Source: Kribbella pratensis
GTDB lineage: Bacteria; Actinomycetota; Actinomycetes; Propionibacteriales; Kribbellaceae
Reading direction: 5' to 3'
Assembly (NCBI RefSeq): GCF_004366075.1
Contig: NZ_SODU01000002.1
Location: 760,647-824,646, forward strand
Length of the DNA stretch: 64,000 nucleotides
Shown: piece by piece, positions 20,474 to 27,604 of the stretch
Numbering within the stretch: position 1 is the first letter of the stretch
Layout: the number at the start of each line of letters is the position of its first letter
Translations under genes and position numbers: made by a program
Notes under the pieces: generated by a model
What the model was told of the DNA's origin: nothing
The model's database searches: none
The model's input: the letters and a program-made list of their open reading frames with translations, nothing else

Positions 20474-21247
20474 GTGGCGGGAAGGAAGGCGGCGGCACCC
20501 GATCCGGCGCGCAGTCTGGCGCTGCTCTGGGGGAGTCACACCAAGCCTGGCCGCTCCGGCCTGACGGTGCGCGCGATCGTCGACGCGGCGATCGCGCTCG
20601 CGGACGTCTCCGGGCTCGAGGCGCTCTCGATGCGGATGGTCGCCGAGCGGCTGAAGGTCGGCACGATGTCGCTCTACACGCATGTCCCCGGCAAGGGTGA
20701 GCTCACCGACCTGATGTTCGACCAGGTGTACGGCGATCTGTATGCGGACCTCGACGAGCCTTTGAATCAGCCCGGCGGGTGGCGCGGCGCGCTCGAGTTC
20801 ATCGCCCGCCGCAACTGGGAGGTACTGACCGCGCACCCGTGGATCCACGAGGTCCCGACGATGCGTACGGCGCTCGGCCCGAACATCACGCGCAAGTACG
20901 AGACCGAGCTACGTCCCCTGGACGGCTTGGGCCTGACCGACGTCGAGATGGACTCGGCCCTGACCCTCGTCCTCACCCACGTGCAGGGCACCGCCCGCGC
21001 CGGCGCCGAACAACTCCGCACCCAACGCGACTCCGGCCTGTCGGACGAGGAGTGGTGGCGTCAAATCTCCCCGACCCTCACCACGGTCATGTCCGGCACG
21101 CATTTCCCCACCGCCGGCCGAGTAGGCACCTCAGTAGGCGAACACTTCCAGTCCGCCATGGACCCCGCCCACGCACTGACCTTCGGCCTAACCACAATCC
21201 TCGACGGCCTCACCCCGCTGATCACCTCGCGATCAGCTGTTCAGTAG
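20474..21247 (+). CDS. TetR/AcrR family transcriptional regulator
   Basis: A 257-residue repressor-type protein. The helix-turn-helix spans roughly residues 35-75 (VRAIVDAAIALADVSGLEALS, then VAERLKVGTMSLYTHVPGKG). A TetR_C-type ligand domain with conserved HPWIHEV and LTLVLTHVQGTARAGAEQ follows. The N-terminal 30 residues precede the DNA-binding domain, as in TetR-class tetracycline-type repressors. GTG start follows GGAGGAAGG. Divergent arrangement with a drug-type ABC exporter and a palindrome between them indicate that it controls that exporter. Confidence 0.92.
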   Translation: MAGRKAAAPDPARSLALLWGSHTKPGRSGLTVRAIVDAAIALADVSGLEALSMRMVAERLKVGTMSLYTHVPGKGELTDLMFDQVYGDLYADLDEPLNQPGGWRGALEFIARRNWEVLTAHPWIHEVPTMRTALGPNITRKYETELRPLDGLGLTDVEMDSALTLVLTHVQGTARAGAEQLRTQRDSGLSDEEWWRQISPTLTTVMSGTHFPTAGRVGTSVGEHFQSAMDPAHALTFGLTTILDGLTPLITSRSAVQ

Positions 21248-21835
21248 GTCCTCGAACGGGGTGGGGTTGTTGAAGGGGTCGGTCGCGGTGGGGGTTTCGT
21301 GGTGGAGGGCGGCGACGAGTTCGCCGGCTGCTTGGGTGATGCGGGGGCGGAGGCCGGCGGCGTTCGGGCCCCAGTCGGTGGAGGCGGCGTACACGCCTGT
21401 TGGGACCGGAAGTGCCTTGAGGTAGGCGAACAGCGGTCGTAGGGCGAACTCCAGAACCAGGGAGTGGCGTTCGGTGCCGCCGGTTGCCGCGAGGAGGACG
21501 GGCTTGCCGGCGAGGGCCTGGTCGTCGAGTACGTCGAAGAACATCTTGAACAGGCCGGAGTACGACGCGCTGAACGTCGGACTGACCACGATCAGCGCAT
21601 CGGCGCCTGTCACGGTCTCGAGCACCTCGCGCAACGAGGCCGACGGGAAGCCGGTGAGCAGGTTGTTGGTGAGGTCGTGGGCGTGATCGCGGACCTCGAT
21701 CAGCTCGATCCGCGATCCGATCCCGCGACCGGACAACTCGTCCCGCACAGCCTCCGCCAGCTGGTCGGCCAGCAGCCGGGACGACGACGGCGTCGTCAGC
21801 CCAGCCGTCACAACCGCGATGACCTTCTCGTTCAT
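21233..21835 (-). CDS. NADPH-dependent FMN reductase (CE1759-type)
   Basis: A 200-residue flavodoxin-like reductase. The N-terminal VVTAGLTTPSSSRLLADQLA is the phosphate-binding loop region. ALIVVSPTFSASYSGLFKMF and LLAATGGTERHSLVLEFALR are characteristic of the SsuE/CE1759 group. It would supply reduced FMN to the neighbouring luciferase-like monooxygenase, whose stop overlaps its ATG (ATGA). The 3' end overlaps the convergent tetR gene by 15 bases. The monooxygenase/reductase duo is a known recurrent pair in actinobacteria. Confidence 0.9.
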   Translation of the reverse strand: MNEKVIAVVTAGLTTPSSSRLLADQLAEAVRDELSGRGIGSRIELIEVRDHAHDLTNNLLTGFPSASLREVLETVTGADALIVVSPTFSASYSGLFKMFFDVLDDQALAGKPVLLAATGGTERHSLVLEFALRPLFAYLKALPVPTGVYAASTDWGPNAAGLRPRITQAAGELVAALHHETPTATDPFNNPTPFEDLLNS

Positions 21836-22944
21836 CGACTCGGCTCCTCGATCGTCTCCAGGTCGTGGGCGCGCTGCGCCGCGGCCTTCAGGGAAGCATG
21901 GGTCGGCGCGTCCGGGACATGCGCCGGCTTCAGCGCCGCGAACTCCTTCCGCAGCACCGGAACGACCTCTTCGCCGAGGATGTCCAGCTGCTCGAGCACC
22001 GTCTTCAGCGGCAGCCCGGCGTGGTCCATCAGGAACAACTGCCGCTGGTAGTCACCGAAGTGCTCCCGGAACGACAGCGTCCGCTCGATCACTTCCTGCG
22101 GGCTCCCGACCGTCAGCGGCGTCTCCCGGCTGAAGTCCTCCAGCGACGGGCCATGCCCGTACACCGGTGCGTTGTCGAAGTACGGCCGGAACTCGCGCAC
22201 GGCGTCCTGCGAGTTCTTCCGCATGAAGATCTGTCCACCGAGTCCGACGATCGCCTGGTCCGCGGCGCCGTGCCCGTAATGCTCGAAGCGCTGCCGGTAC
22301 AGGTCGATCATCCGCTTGGTGTGCGTGATCGGCCAGAAGATGTTGTTGTGGAAGAACCCGTCGCCGTAGTACGCCGCCTGCTCGGCGATCTCCGGCGACC
22401 GGATCGAGCCGTGCCAGACGAACGGCGGTACGTCGTCGAGCGGCCGGGGCGTCGACGTGAAGCCCTGCAGCGGCGTACGGAACTTGCCTTCCCAGTCGAC
22501 GACGTCCTCGCGCCACAGTCGGCGGAGGAGTGCGTAGTTCTCGACCGCGAGCTGGATGCCGTTGCGGATGTCCTGCCCGAACCACGGGTACACCGGGCCG
22601 GTGTTGCCGCGCCCCATCATCAGGTCCACCCGGCCGTCGGCCAGGTGCTGCAGCATCGCGTAGTCCTCGGCGATCTTCACCGGGTCGTTGGTCGTGATCA
22701 GGGTCGTCGATGTGGACAGGATGATCTTCGACGTCTGCGCGGCGATGAACGCGAGCTGGGTCGTCGGCGACGACGGCACGAACGGCGGGTTGTGGTGCTC
22801 GCCCTGCGCGAACACGTCCAGTCCGACCTCTTCGGCCTTCAGCGCGATCCGGACCATCGCCTTGATCCGCTCGCCCTCGCTGACCGTGGTCCCCGTCGTC
22901 GGGTCCTCGGTCACGTCCCCAACGGTGAACACCCCGAACTGCAT
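21832..22944 (-). CDS. FMN-dependent luciferase-like monooxygenase (CE1758-type)
   Basis: A 370-residue bacterial-luciferase-fold TIM barrel. It begins MQFGVFTVGDVTEDPTTG and contains EEVGLDVFAQGEHHNPPFVP. ILSTSTTLITTNDPVKIAEDYAMLQHLADGRVDLMMGRGN follows (two adjacent segments), then VPPFVWHGSIRSPEIAEQAA. These are typical of the CE1758-like family of unknown substrate. The ATG follows GAGGAGG four bases away. It is translationally coupled to the FMN reductase. The two proteins probably oxidise a small organic substrate or sulfur compound; the substrate is unknown. Confidence 0.92.
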   Translation of the reverse strand: MQFGVFTVGDVTEDPTTGTTVSEGERIKAMVRIALKAEEVGLDVFAQGEHHNPPFVPSSPTTQLAFIAAQTSKIILSTSTTLITTNDPVKIAEDYAMLQHLADGRVDLMMGRGNTGPVYPWFGQDIRNGIQLAVENYALLRRLWREDVVDWEGKFRTPLQGFTSTPRPLDDVPPFVWHGSIRSPEIAEQAAYYGDGFFHNNIFWPITHTKRMIDLYRQRFEHYGHGAADQAIVGLGGQIFMRKNSQDAVREFRPYFDNAPVYGHGPSLEDFSRETPLTVGSPQEVIERTLSFREHFGDYQRQLFLMDHAGLPLKTVLEQLDILGEEVVPVLRKEFAALKPAHVPDAPTHASLKAAAQRAHDLETIEEPSR

Positions 22945-22961
22945 CCGTCCTCCTCGGCTCG

Positions 22962-22983
22962 AGTAGTTCACTATTAAACTACT
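22962..22983. promoter_or_regulatory. inverted repeat at the monooxygenase promoter
   Basis: AGTAGTT and AACTACT are perfect 7-bp arms separated by eight AT-rich bases, just 18 bases upstream of the monooxygenase start. The interval contains -10-like TTTAAT/TAGTGA sequence on the minus strand. A bound dimeric regulator (MarR or HxlR type would fit) would cover the promoter. No such regulator gene is adjacent. Confidence 0.55.
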
Positions 22984-23045
22984 GATACTCGACAGAACAC
23001 CAATCGTCGGCGAGTCATTCCGGACCTGTAGCACTCACCAAACAG

Positions 23046-23091
23046 CAACGCCGACCCCGCGTCACGCTCGCGCGCAGCAGGATCGGCGTTG
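23046..23091. terminator. hairpin downstream of the TPR gene
   Basis: CAACGCCGA and TCGGCGTTG form a 9-bp stem around a 28-base loop, followed on the plus strand by TTT. It lies 35 bases past the TPR gene stop, between that gene and the monooxygenase promoter. A weak intrinsic terminator is the simplest reading. Confidence 0.45.
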
Positions 23092-23125
23092 TTTCTCGAG
23101 GTTGGTGAGTGGCGCAGGTCCGCCC

Positions 23126-23470
23126 TCACACCGTGTGATGTTGCAGTAGGTCGTCGTCACCGGTCAGGGCGGCGGCGATGCGGCGGTGTTTGCCGGCCTC
23201 CTCGCGGCGGGAGAGCCGTTCGAGGGTGCGGGCCAGCATCAGGTGCGCGTAGTACTCCGTCGGCTCACGTTCGATGACCTCGAGAAGATGCTCCTCGGCG
23301 GGCTTCAGCAGAGCCGCGTGGTAGTACGCCCGCGCCAGCAGCAGTCGCGTCCCGACGTCGTCGGGAGTCTCGTCGACCACTGGCTTGAGCGCCCGGATCA
23401 CACCTCGGTAGTCCCGCTCCTCGAAGAACTGCTGTGCCAGTCCGTAGCTCAGTGCTCGCATGTCTTCCAT
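23126..23470 (-). CDS. tetratricopeptide-repeat protein
   Basis: A 114-residue all-helical protein. Repeated TPR-like units are seen: YGLAQQFFEERDYRGVIRAL, then TRLLLARAYYHAALLKPAEE, then AHLMLARTLERLSRREEAGK. Small TPR proteins of this size are widespread in actinobacteria and probably act in protein-protein contacts. No enzymatic motif is present. I start at MEDMRALSYG; a three-residue shorter start or a longer upstream start cannot be excluded, as the ribosome site is weak. No operon partner is visible. Confidence 0.75.
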   Translation of the reverse strand: MEDMRALSYGLAQQFFEERDYRGVIRALKPVVDETPDDVGTRLLLARAYYHAALLKPAEEHLLEVIEREPTEYYAHLMLARTLERLSRREEAGKHRRIAAALTGDDDLLQHHTV

Positions 23471-23582
23471 GCCCCAGCCCAACGCTTGGAGAGGCCGGGA
23501 TATGCCGGGCGGGCGTTTCACAGAGTCACGGGCGGGCACTGAGTGTAGTGGTCAAACGATCGCTTCACCAAGGAGGAAGCAC

Positions 23583-23885
23583 ATGACCAGGAGATGGAGT
23601 GGTGCCGTACGACGAACCGCGATCAGGGCCGCCGTCGCGGTCGCGGCCCTCATGGCCCTCACGGCAAGCGCGGTCGTGCCGGCTTCGGCCGCTGGGCCTG
23701 CCGGGTCGTCGGTGGCGACCCAACAGCCCGACCCGACCGAGTGGATGGGGCCGTTCTACACGTCGTGGCACTGCAACGTGGTCCTCGCCCTGCGCGGCGA
23801 CGACGGCCCGTGCCAGTTCAACCCGAGTCCGCCCACGACCACGTGGGGCTGGTGGTACCGCTTGGACAAGGAGGAAGGTCGATGA
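23583..23885 (+). CDS. small secreted protein, paralogue 1
   Basis: A 100-residue precursor of unknown function. A twin-arginine-rich basic start (MTRRWSGAVRRTAIRAA) and a hydrophobic core end at a likely cleavage after SASAA (Ala-rich). The mature part of about 60 residues has two Cys and the pattern WMGPFYTSWHCNVVLA ... CQFNPSPPTTTWGWWY. AAGGAGG precedes the ATG by a good distance. The stop overlaps the next gene, which encodes a paralogue with the same pattern, so the two are co-translated. It may be a cell-surface or signalling peptide; no known family is recognised. Confidence 0.8.
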   Translation: MTRRWSGAVRRTAIRAAVAVAALMALTASAVVPASAAGPAGSSVATQQPDPTEWMGPFYTSWHCNVVLALRGDDGPCQFNPSPPTTTWGWWYRLDKEEGR

Positions 23886-24172
23886 ACTGGAGACGGAGTG
23901 ACGCTGTACGACGAACCCTCGCCGGGACCGCCGTGGCGCTCGCCGCGGTCACGGCAAGTGCAGGCACAGCGAGTGCGGTCCCGTCCGCCGTACCTTCTGG
24001 GTCGTCGGTGGCGATCCAGCAGAGCGGTGACGAGGGCTGGGTGGGACCGTTCTTCACGCGATGGTCGTGTGAGGTCGTTCTTGCCTCGACCATTCCGCCC
24101 GACGGCAACGTCTGTCATTTCAACCCGAGCCCGCCACTCACCACCCTGGGCTGGTATTACCAGATCCCCTGA
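23882..24172 (+). CDS. small secreted protein, paralogue 2
   Basis: A 96-residue precursor coupled to its upstream paralogue by ATGA and with its own AAGGAGG. It has a signal peptide with cleavage likely after TASA. The mature part has WVGPFFTRWSCEVVLA ... CHFNPSPPLTTLGWYY. Both share GSSVA-QQ, W-GPF-T-W-C-VVLA, C-FNPSPP-TT-GW-Y, with two Cys at matching places suggesting one disulfide. The signal peptides differ more than the mature parts, which points to selection on the secreted product. Function unknown. Confidence 0.8.
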   Translation: MNWRRSDAVRRTLAGTAVALAAVTASAGTASAVPSAVPSGSSVAIQQSGDEGWVGPFFTRWSCEVVLASTIPPDGNVCHFNPSPPLTTLGWYYQIP

Positions 24173-24188
24173 GCCCGAACCGGGCCGC

Positions 24189-24222
24189 CGGTCAGGTCGC
24201 GTCGAGCGTTGCGACCTGACCG
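24189..24222. terminator. strong hairpin between convergent genes
   Basis: CGGTCAGGTCGC pairs perfectly with GCGACCTGACCG (12-bp arms) around a 10-base loop. It sits in the 70-base gap between the secreted-peptide pair and the convergent aldo-keto reductase. No U-tract follows, as is common in high-GC actinobacteria, and it could serve both directions. Confidence 0.75.
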
Positions 24223-24242
24223 ACGGTACCGAGGCCCGGGTT

Positions 24243-25118
24243 TCAGGCGGCGTCGAGTGCGGCGACCTGCTCGGCCGTGAGTTGCAGATCGACTGCGGCG
24301 TACGAGTCGCGGATCGTCTCGGGGCGGCTGGAACCCGGGATCGGGATCACGTGCGGCGACTTCGCGAGCATCCACGCCAGCGTCAGGCGTTGCGGCGAGA
24401 CGCCCAACTCCGCCGCCAGCGTGTGGAACGCGGGGTGCTTCGCGCCCAGGTCGCCGGCCCGGCTGATGCCGCCGAGCGGCGACCAGGGCAGGAAGGCGAT
24501 GCCGAGGGAGTCGCACAGCTCGAGCTCCGGCTCGCTGGACCGGAAGGCCGGCGAGAACTGGTTCTGCACCGACACCAGCCGCCCACCCAGGATCTCCTGG
24601 GCCTGCTTGATCTGCGCTGGGTTCGCGTTCGAGATGCCGGCCATCCGGATCTTGCCGGCGTCGAGCAGATCGCGGATCGCGCCGATCGAGTCCTCGTACG
24701 GCGTCTTCGGGTCGGGCCGGTGGAACTGGTACAGCCCGATCGCCTCGACACCGAGCCGCTTCAGCGACGCCTCGGCCGCCTCGGCGAGGTACTTCGGGGA
24801 CCCGTTCTGCGTCCAGCTCCCGTCGCCGGGCCGGAGGTGGCCGCCCTTCGTCGCCACCAGGACGTCCGAGGTGTCACCGCCGTACGACGCCAGTGCCTTG
24901 GCGATCAGGCTCTCGTTGTGACCGTCGTCGGTCGCGGTCAGGTGGTACGCGTCGGCGGTGTCGATCAGCGTGATCCCGGCGTCCAGCGCGGCGTGGATGG
25001 TCGCGATCGAGCGGGCTTCGTCGGGCCGGCCCTCGATCGACATCGGCATCCCGCCGAGCCCGATCGCGGACACCTCGACGTCACCGATCCTGCGGGTCTT
25101 GTTCGTGTCAGCTGCCAT
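24243..25118 (-). CDS. aldo/keto reductase
   Basis: A 291-residue NADPH-dependent (alpha/beta)8 oxidoreductase. It begins with VSAIGLGGMPMS. LIDTADAYHL carries the catalytic Asp and Tyr, and VLVATKGG the catalytic Lys. LGVEAIGLYQFHRPD has His at the next catalytic position. The C-terminal IPIPGSSRPETIRDSYAAV is the NADP phosphate-binding region. GGGAGG lies eight bases before the ATG. The substrate is not inferable, and it is not obviously linked to neighbours. Confidence 0.9.
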   Translation of the reverse strand: MAADTNKTRRIGDVEVSAIGLGGMPMSIEGRPDEARSIATIHAALDAGITLIDTADAYHLTATDDGHNESLIAKALASYGGDTSDVLVATKGGHLRPGDGSWTQNGSPKYLAEAAEASLKRLGVEAIGLYQFHRPDPKTPYEDSIGAIRDLLDAGKIRMAGISNANPAQIKQAQEILGGRLVSVQNQFSPAFRSSEPELELCDSLGIAFLPWSPLGGISRAGDLGAKHPAFHTLAAELGVSPQRLTLAWMLAKSPHVIPIPGSSRPETIRDSYAAVDLQLTAEQVAALDAA

Positions 25119-25269
25119 AGGTCCAACCTCCCGCGCGCGGACTGCGAAATCCAACAGGAATCTCCGCAGGGATTCAGCACCACGAGTGGTCAATGTAGTC
25201 AAGGGCTTACAAATAGAAGTGTTGTTACGTAAGAATATGGCGGAACTCGCCCGAGGAACGGAGCCGCCA

Positions 25270-26793
25270 GTGCCGTCCCGTCGTACCTTTCTCCAGCTCA
25301 CCGGCCTGAGCGCGGCCTCGGTCGCGCTCGGCATCTCCGCGCCGACCGCGGCCGACGCCACCCCGGCCCGCCCGATCCCGGACGGCGCGTTCGCGCTCGG
25401 CGTCGCGTCCGGCGACCCGCGCACCGACGGCTTCGTGCTGTGGACCCGGCTCGCCCCCACCCCGCTCGCCGTCGACGGCCACGGCGGCATGCCGGCCGGT
25501 GAGGTGCCGCTGCAGTGGGAGGTGGCCGAGGACAGTCGCTTCCGGACCGTCGTACGGCGAGGGCTCGCGATCGCCTCGCCCGACCTGGCGCACGCCGTCC
25601 ACCCGGAGGTACGTGGTCTCCGGCCGGGTCGCGAGTACTTCTACCGCTTCCGCGTCGGCACCCAGGTCAGTCCGGTCGGCCGCACCAAGACCCTGCCGGC
25701 GTACGGCGACCAGTTCACGTTCGCGACCGCGTCCTGCCAGGCCTGGTACCACGGTTACTTCGCCGCGCATCGCGACATCGCCCGGCGCGCCCCGGATGCG
25801 GTGTTCTTCCTCGGCGACTACGTCTACGAGTACGGGATCGTTGCCGGTGACAACCTTTGGCGCGCGGGCGTCACGGTCGGGCCGGAGCACGGCGTAGAGA
25901 TCGAGACGCTGGAGCAGTACCGCTTGCGCTACAGCCTGTTCAAGACCGACCCCGATCTCCAGGCGGCGCACGCGGTCGCACCCTGGTTCCTGGTCTGGGA
26001 CGACCACGAGGTGCAGAACAACTACGGCGCCGCCAACTCGCTGTACGGCGTACCGCCCGAGCTCTTCGTCCATCGCCGTGCCGTCGCGTACCGCGCGTAC
26101 TACGAGAACGCGCCGCTCGCCCTCGGCAGCCTGCCGCAGGGTCCGGACGGCCGCATCTACCGCCGGTACGACATCGGCTCACTCGCGAGGGTCCATCTCC
26201 TCGACACCCGCCAGTATCGCGACCCGCTGCCCGTCGACGAGGCCGATCGCGTCTCCGAGAAGCGCACGATCATGGGTGCCGAGCAGGAAACCTGGCTGTA
26301 CGGCGGACTTCGCTCCTCGCGCGCGCCGTGGAACATCGTCGCGGGCGGCGTCGTACTCAGCGCTGTCACCGACGATCGCACCGAGCAATGGGACGGCTAT
26401 CCGGCGAACCGCCGCCGCGTCCTCGAGGCGATGGGTGGAGCCGGGACGTCGGTGATGCTCACCGGCGACATCCACCGCCACGTCGCGTCGGAGCTCAAAC
26501 TCGACTTCGCCGACCCCGCCTCGCGGACCGTCGGAGTCGAGCTCGTCTGCTCGTCGGTCGGCTCGAACGGCGACGGCACCGACACCGACATGTACGCGAA
26601 GGACTGGCTGCAGCACCCGTACATGAAGCTCTACAACGCCCGTCGCGGCTACGTGCACAGCACGATGACGCGCTCCGAGCTGACCACCGAGTTCGTGAAC
26701 TTCCCGTACATCCAGGCCGACGCGAACGCTCAGCCGAACGTCGTCGCCCGCTTCCGCACGCCCGTTGCCGATCCCCGCCTGGAGGCACTGTGA
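25270..26793 (+). CDS. PhoD-family alkaline phosphatase, Tat-exported
   Basis: About 507 residues; Ca/Fe-dependent phosphodi/monoesterase family acting outside the membrane. The Tat signal is SRRTFLQLTGLSAASVALG. The PhoD N-terminal domain (FALGVASGDPRTDGFVLWTR) is followed by the metallophosphatase core: ATASCQAW, VFFLGDYVYE, FLVWDDHEVQNNY and LTGDIHRH. I choose GTG 25270 for the GGAG upstream and the compact signal. An ATG at 25237 would add 11 residues. It is coupled by TGATG to the next gene and convergent with a second PhoD. Confidence 0.9.
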   Translation: MPSRRTFLQLTGLSAASVALGISAPTAADATPARPIPDGAFALGVASGDPRTDGFVLWTRLAPTPLAVDGHGGMPAGEVPLQWEVAEDSRFRTVVRRGLAIASPDLAHAVHPEVRGLRPGREYFYRFRVGTQVSPVGRTKTLPAYGDQFTFATASCQAWYHGYFAAHRDIARRAPDAVFFLGDYVYEYGIVAGDNLWRAGVTVGPEHGVEIETLEQYRLRYSLFKTDPDLQAAHAVAPWFLVWDDHEVQNNYGAANSLYGVPPELFVHRRAVAYRAYYENAPLALGSLPQGPDGRIYRRYDIGSLARVHLLDTRQYRDPLPVDEADRVSEKRTIMGAEQETWLYGGLRSSRAPWNIVAGGVVLSAVTDDRTEQWDGYPANRRRVLEAMGGAGTSVMLTGDIHRHVASELKLDFADPASRTVGVELVCSSVGSNGDGTDTDMYAKDWLQHPYMKLYNARRGYVHSTMTRSELTTEFVNFPYIQADANAQPNVVARFRTPVADPRLEAL

Positions 26794-27602
26794 TGCGTCG
26801 ACCACCAGCAATCACCGGCCTACGTGGCGCCGGCGGCATCAGAATCGTGACGCTCGACTGGAAGCCCGTCTCGTGGGCGACCGTCGTCGACCACTACGCG
26901 GTGTACGCCGACGGGACCCTGATCGGCAAGACCGTCTACCCGCACTTCGTGCACCGCGGCCTCGGCTTCACCGGCGTCACGAGGTCGTACTCGGTCGTGA
27001 CGGTCGATGCTGCAGGCAACCGGTCCGCACAGTCGCCGGCGACGGCGGTCGCGAACCTGACGTCCGTCACGATCTCCGGTACGCCGATCGCGACGGTCGG
27101 CACGTTCGACGGCAAGGGTTCCGAGTTGGCCCTCTCGCCGAAGGGCTACGCCCAGTACCCGACCCGCTTCCCGTCGGACGTCGACTACACGTTCGGTACG
27201 TCGACCCCGGCCGCGGACTGGTCCTACCTCCTGCCCGGTCCGGCGGACAAGTGGGCCGGCACGAAGAACCACCGCGCCGCGTTCCGCTTCGACCTTCCCG
27301 CCGTACCCGAACAGGATCTGGATCTCGCACTCTGGTTGATCGACAGCCACGCCAGCCTCGCGGCCTCGGCGCTCCTGACGATCAACGGCGCCGAGGCCGG
27401 TCGCCTCACCTTCGCGAACGGCGCCACCAAAGGCTCGACCATTGCCGACAGTACCTACCCGGGATCGCCGCTCAAACCGTCGTACCTCGAGCTTCCGTTG
27501 CCGAAGGCCCTCTTCCGCCCCGGGCAGAACACCCTCGAACTCTTCAAAGACCAAGGTTCTTGGATCGCCTACGACGCCCTGGGGGTGTTCGCCCGACGTT
27601 AA
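26793..27602 (+). CDS. fibronectin III / carbohydrate-binding-like protein coupled to PhoD
   Basis: A 269-residue protein. Residues about 5-90 resemble a fibronectin type III module (VVDHYAVYADGTLIGKT, then SYSVVTVDAAGNRSAQS). Residues about 95-269 resemble the C-terminal beta-sandwich of family 4 polysaccharide lyases (AAFRFDLPAVPEQDLDLALW, ALLTINGAEAGRLTF, LFRPGQNTLELF, IAYDALGVF). No catalytic domain and no clear signal peptide are seen. The start shares a base with the phosphatase stop, so it is co-translated. It may be an accessory binding subunit or the residue of a larger lyase. Confidence 0.7.
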   Translation: MRRPPAITGLRGAGGIRIVTLDWKPVSWATVVDHYAVYADGTLIGKTVYPHFVHRGLGFTGVTRSYSVVTVDAAGNRSAQSPATAVANLTSVTISGTPIATVGTFDGKGSELALSPKGYAQYPTRFPSDVDYTFGTSTPAADWSYLLPGPADKWAGTKNHRAAFRFDLPAVPEQDLDLALWLIDSHASLAASALLTINGAEAGRLTFANGATKGSTIADSTYPGSPLKPSYLELPLPKALFRPGQNTLELFKDQGSWIAYDALGVFARR

Positions 27603-27604
27603 GG

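Noticed and set aside
24181..24240. CRISPR-like or mobile repeat at the strong hairpin
   Set aside because: Only one copy is present, located exactly between convergent genes, so a terminator explains it.
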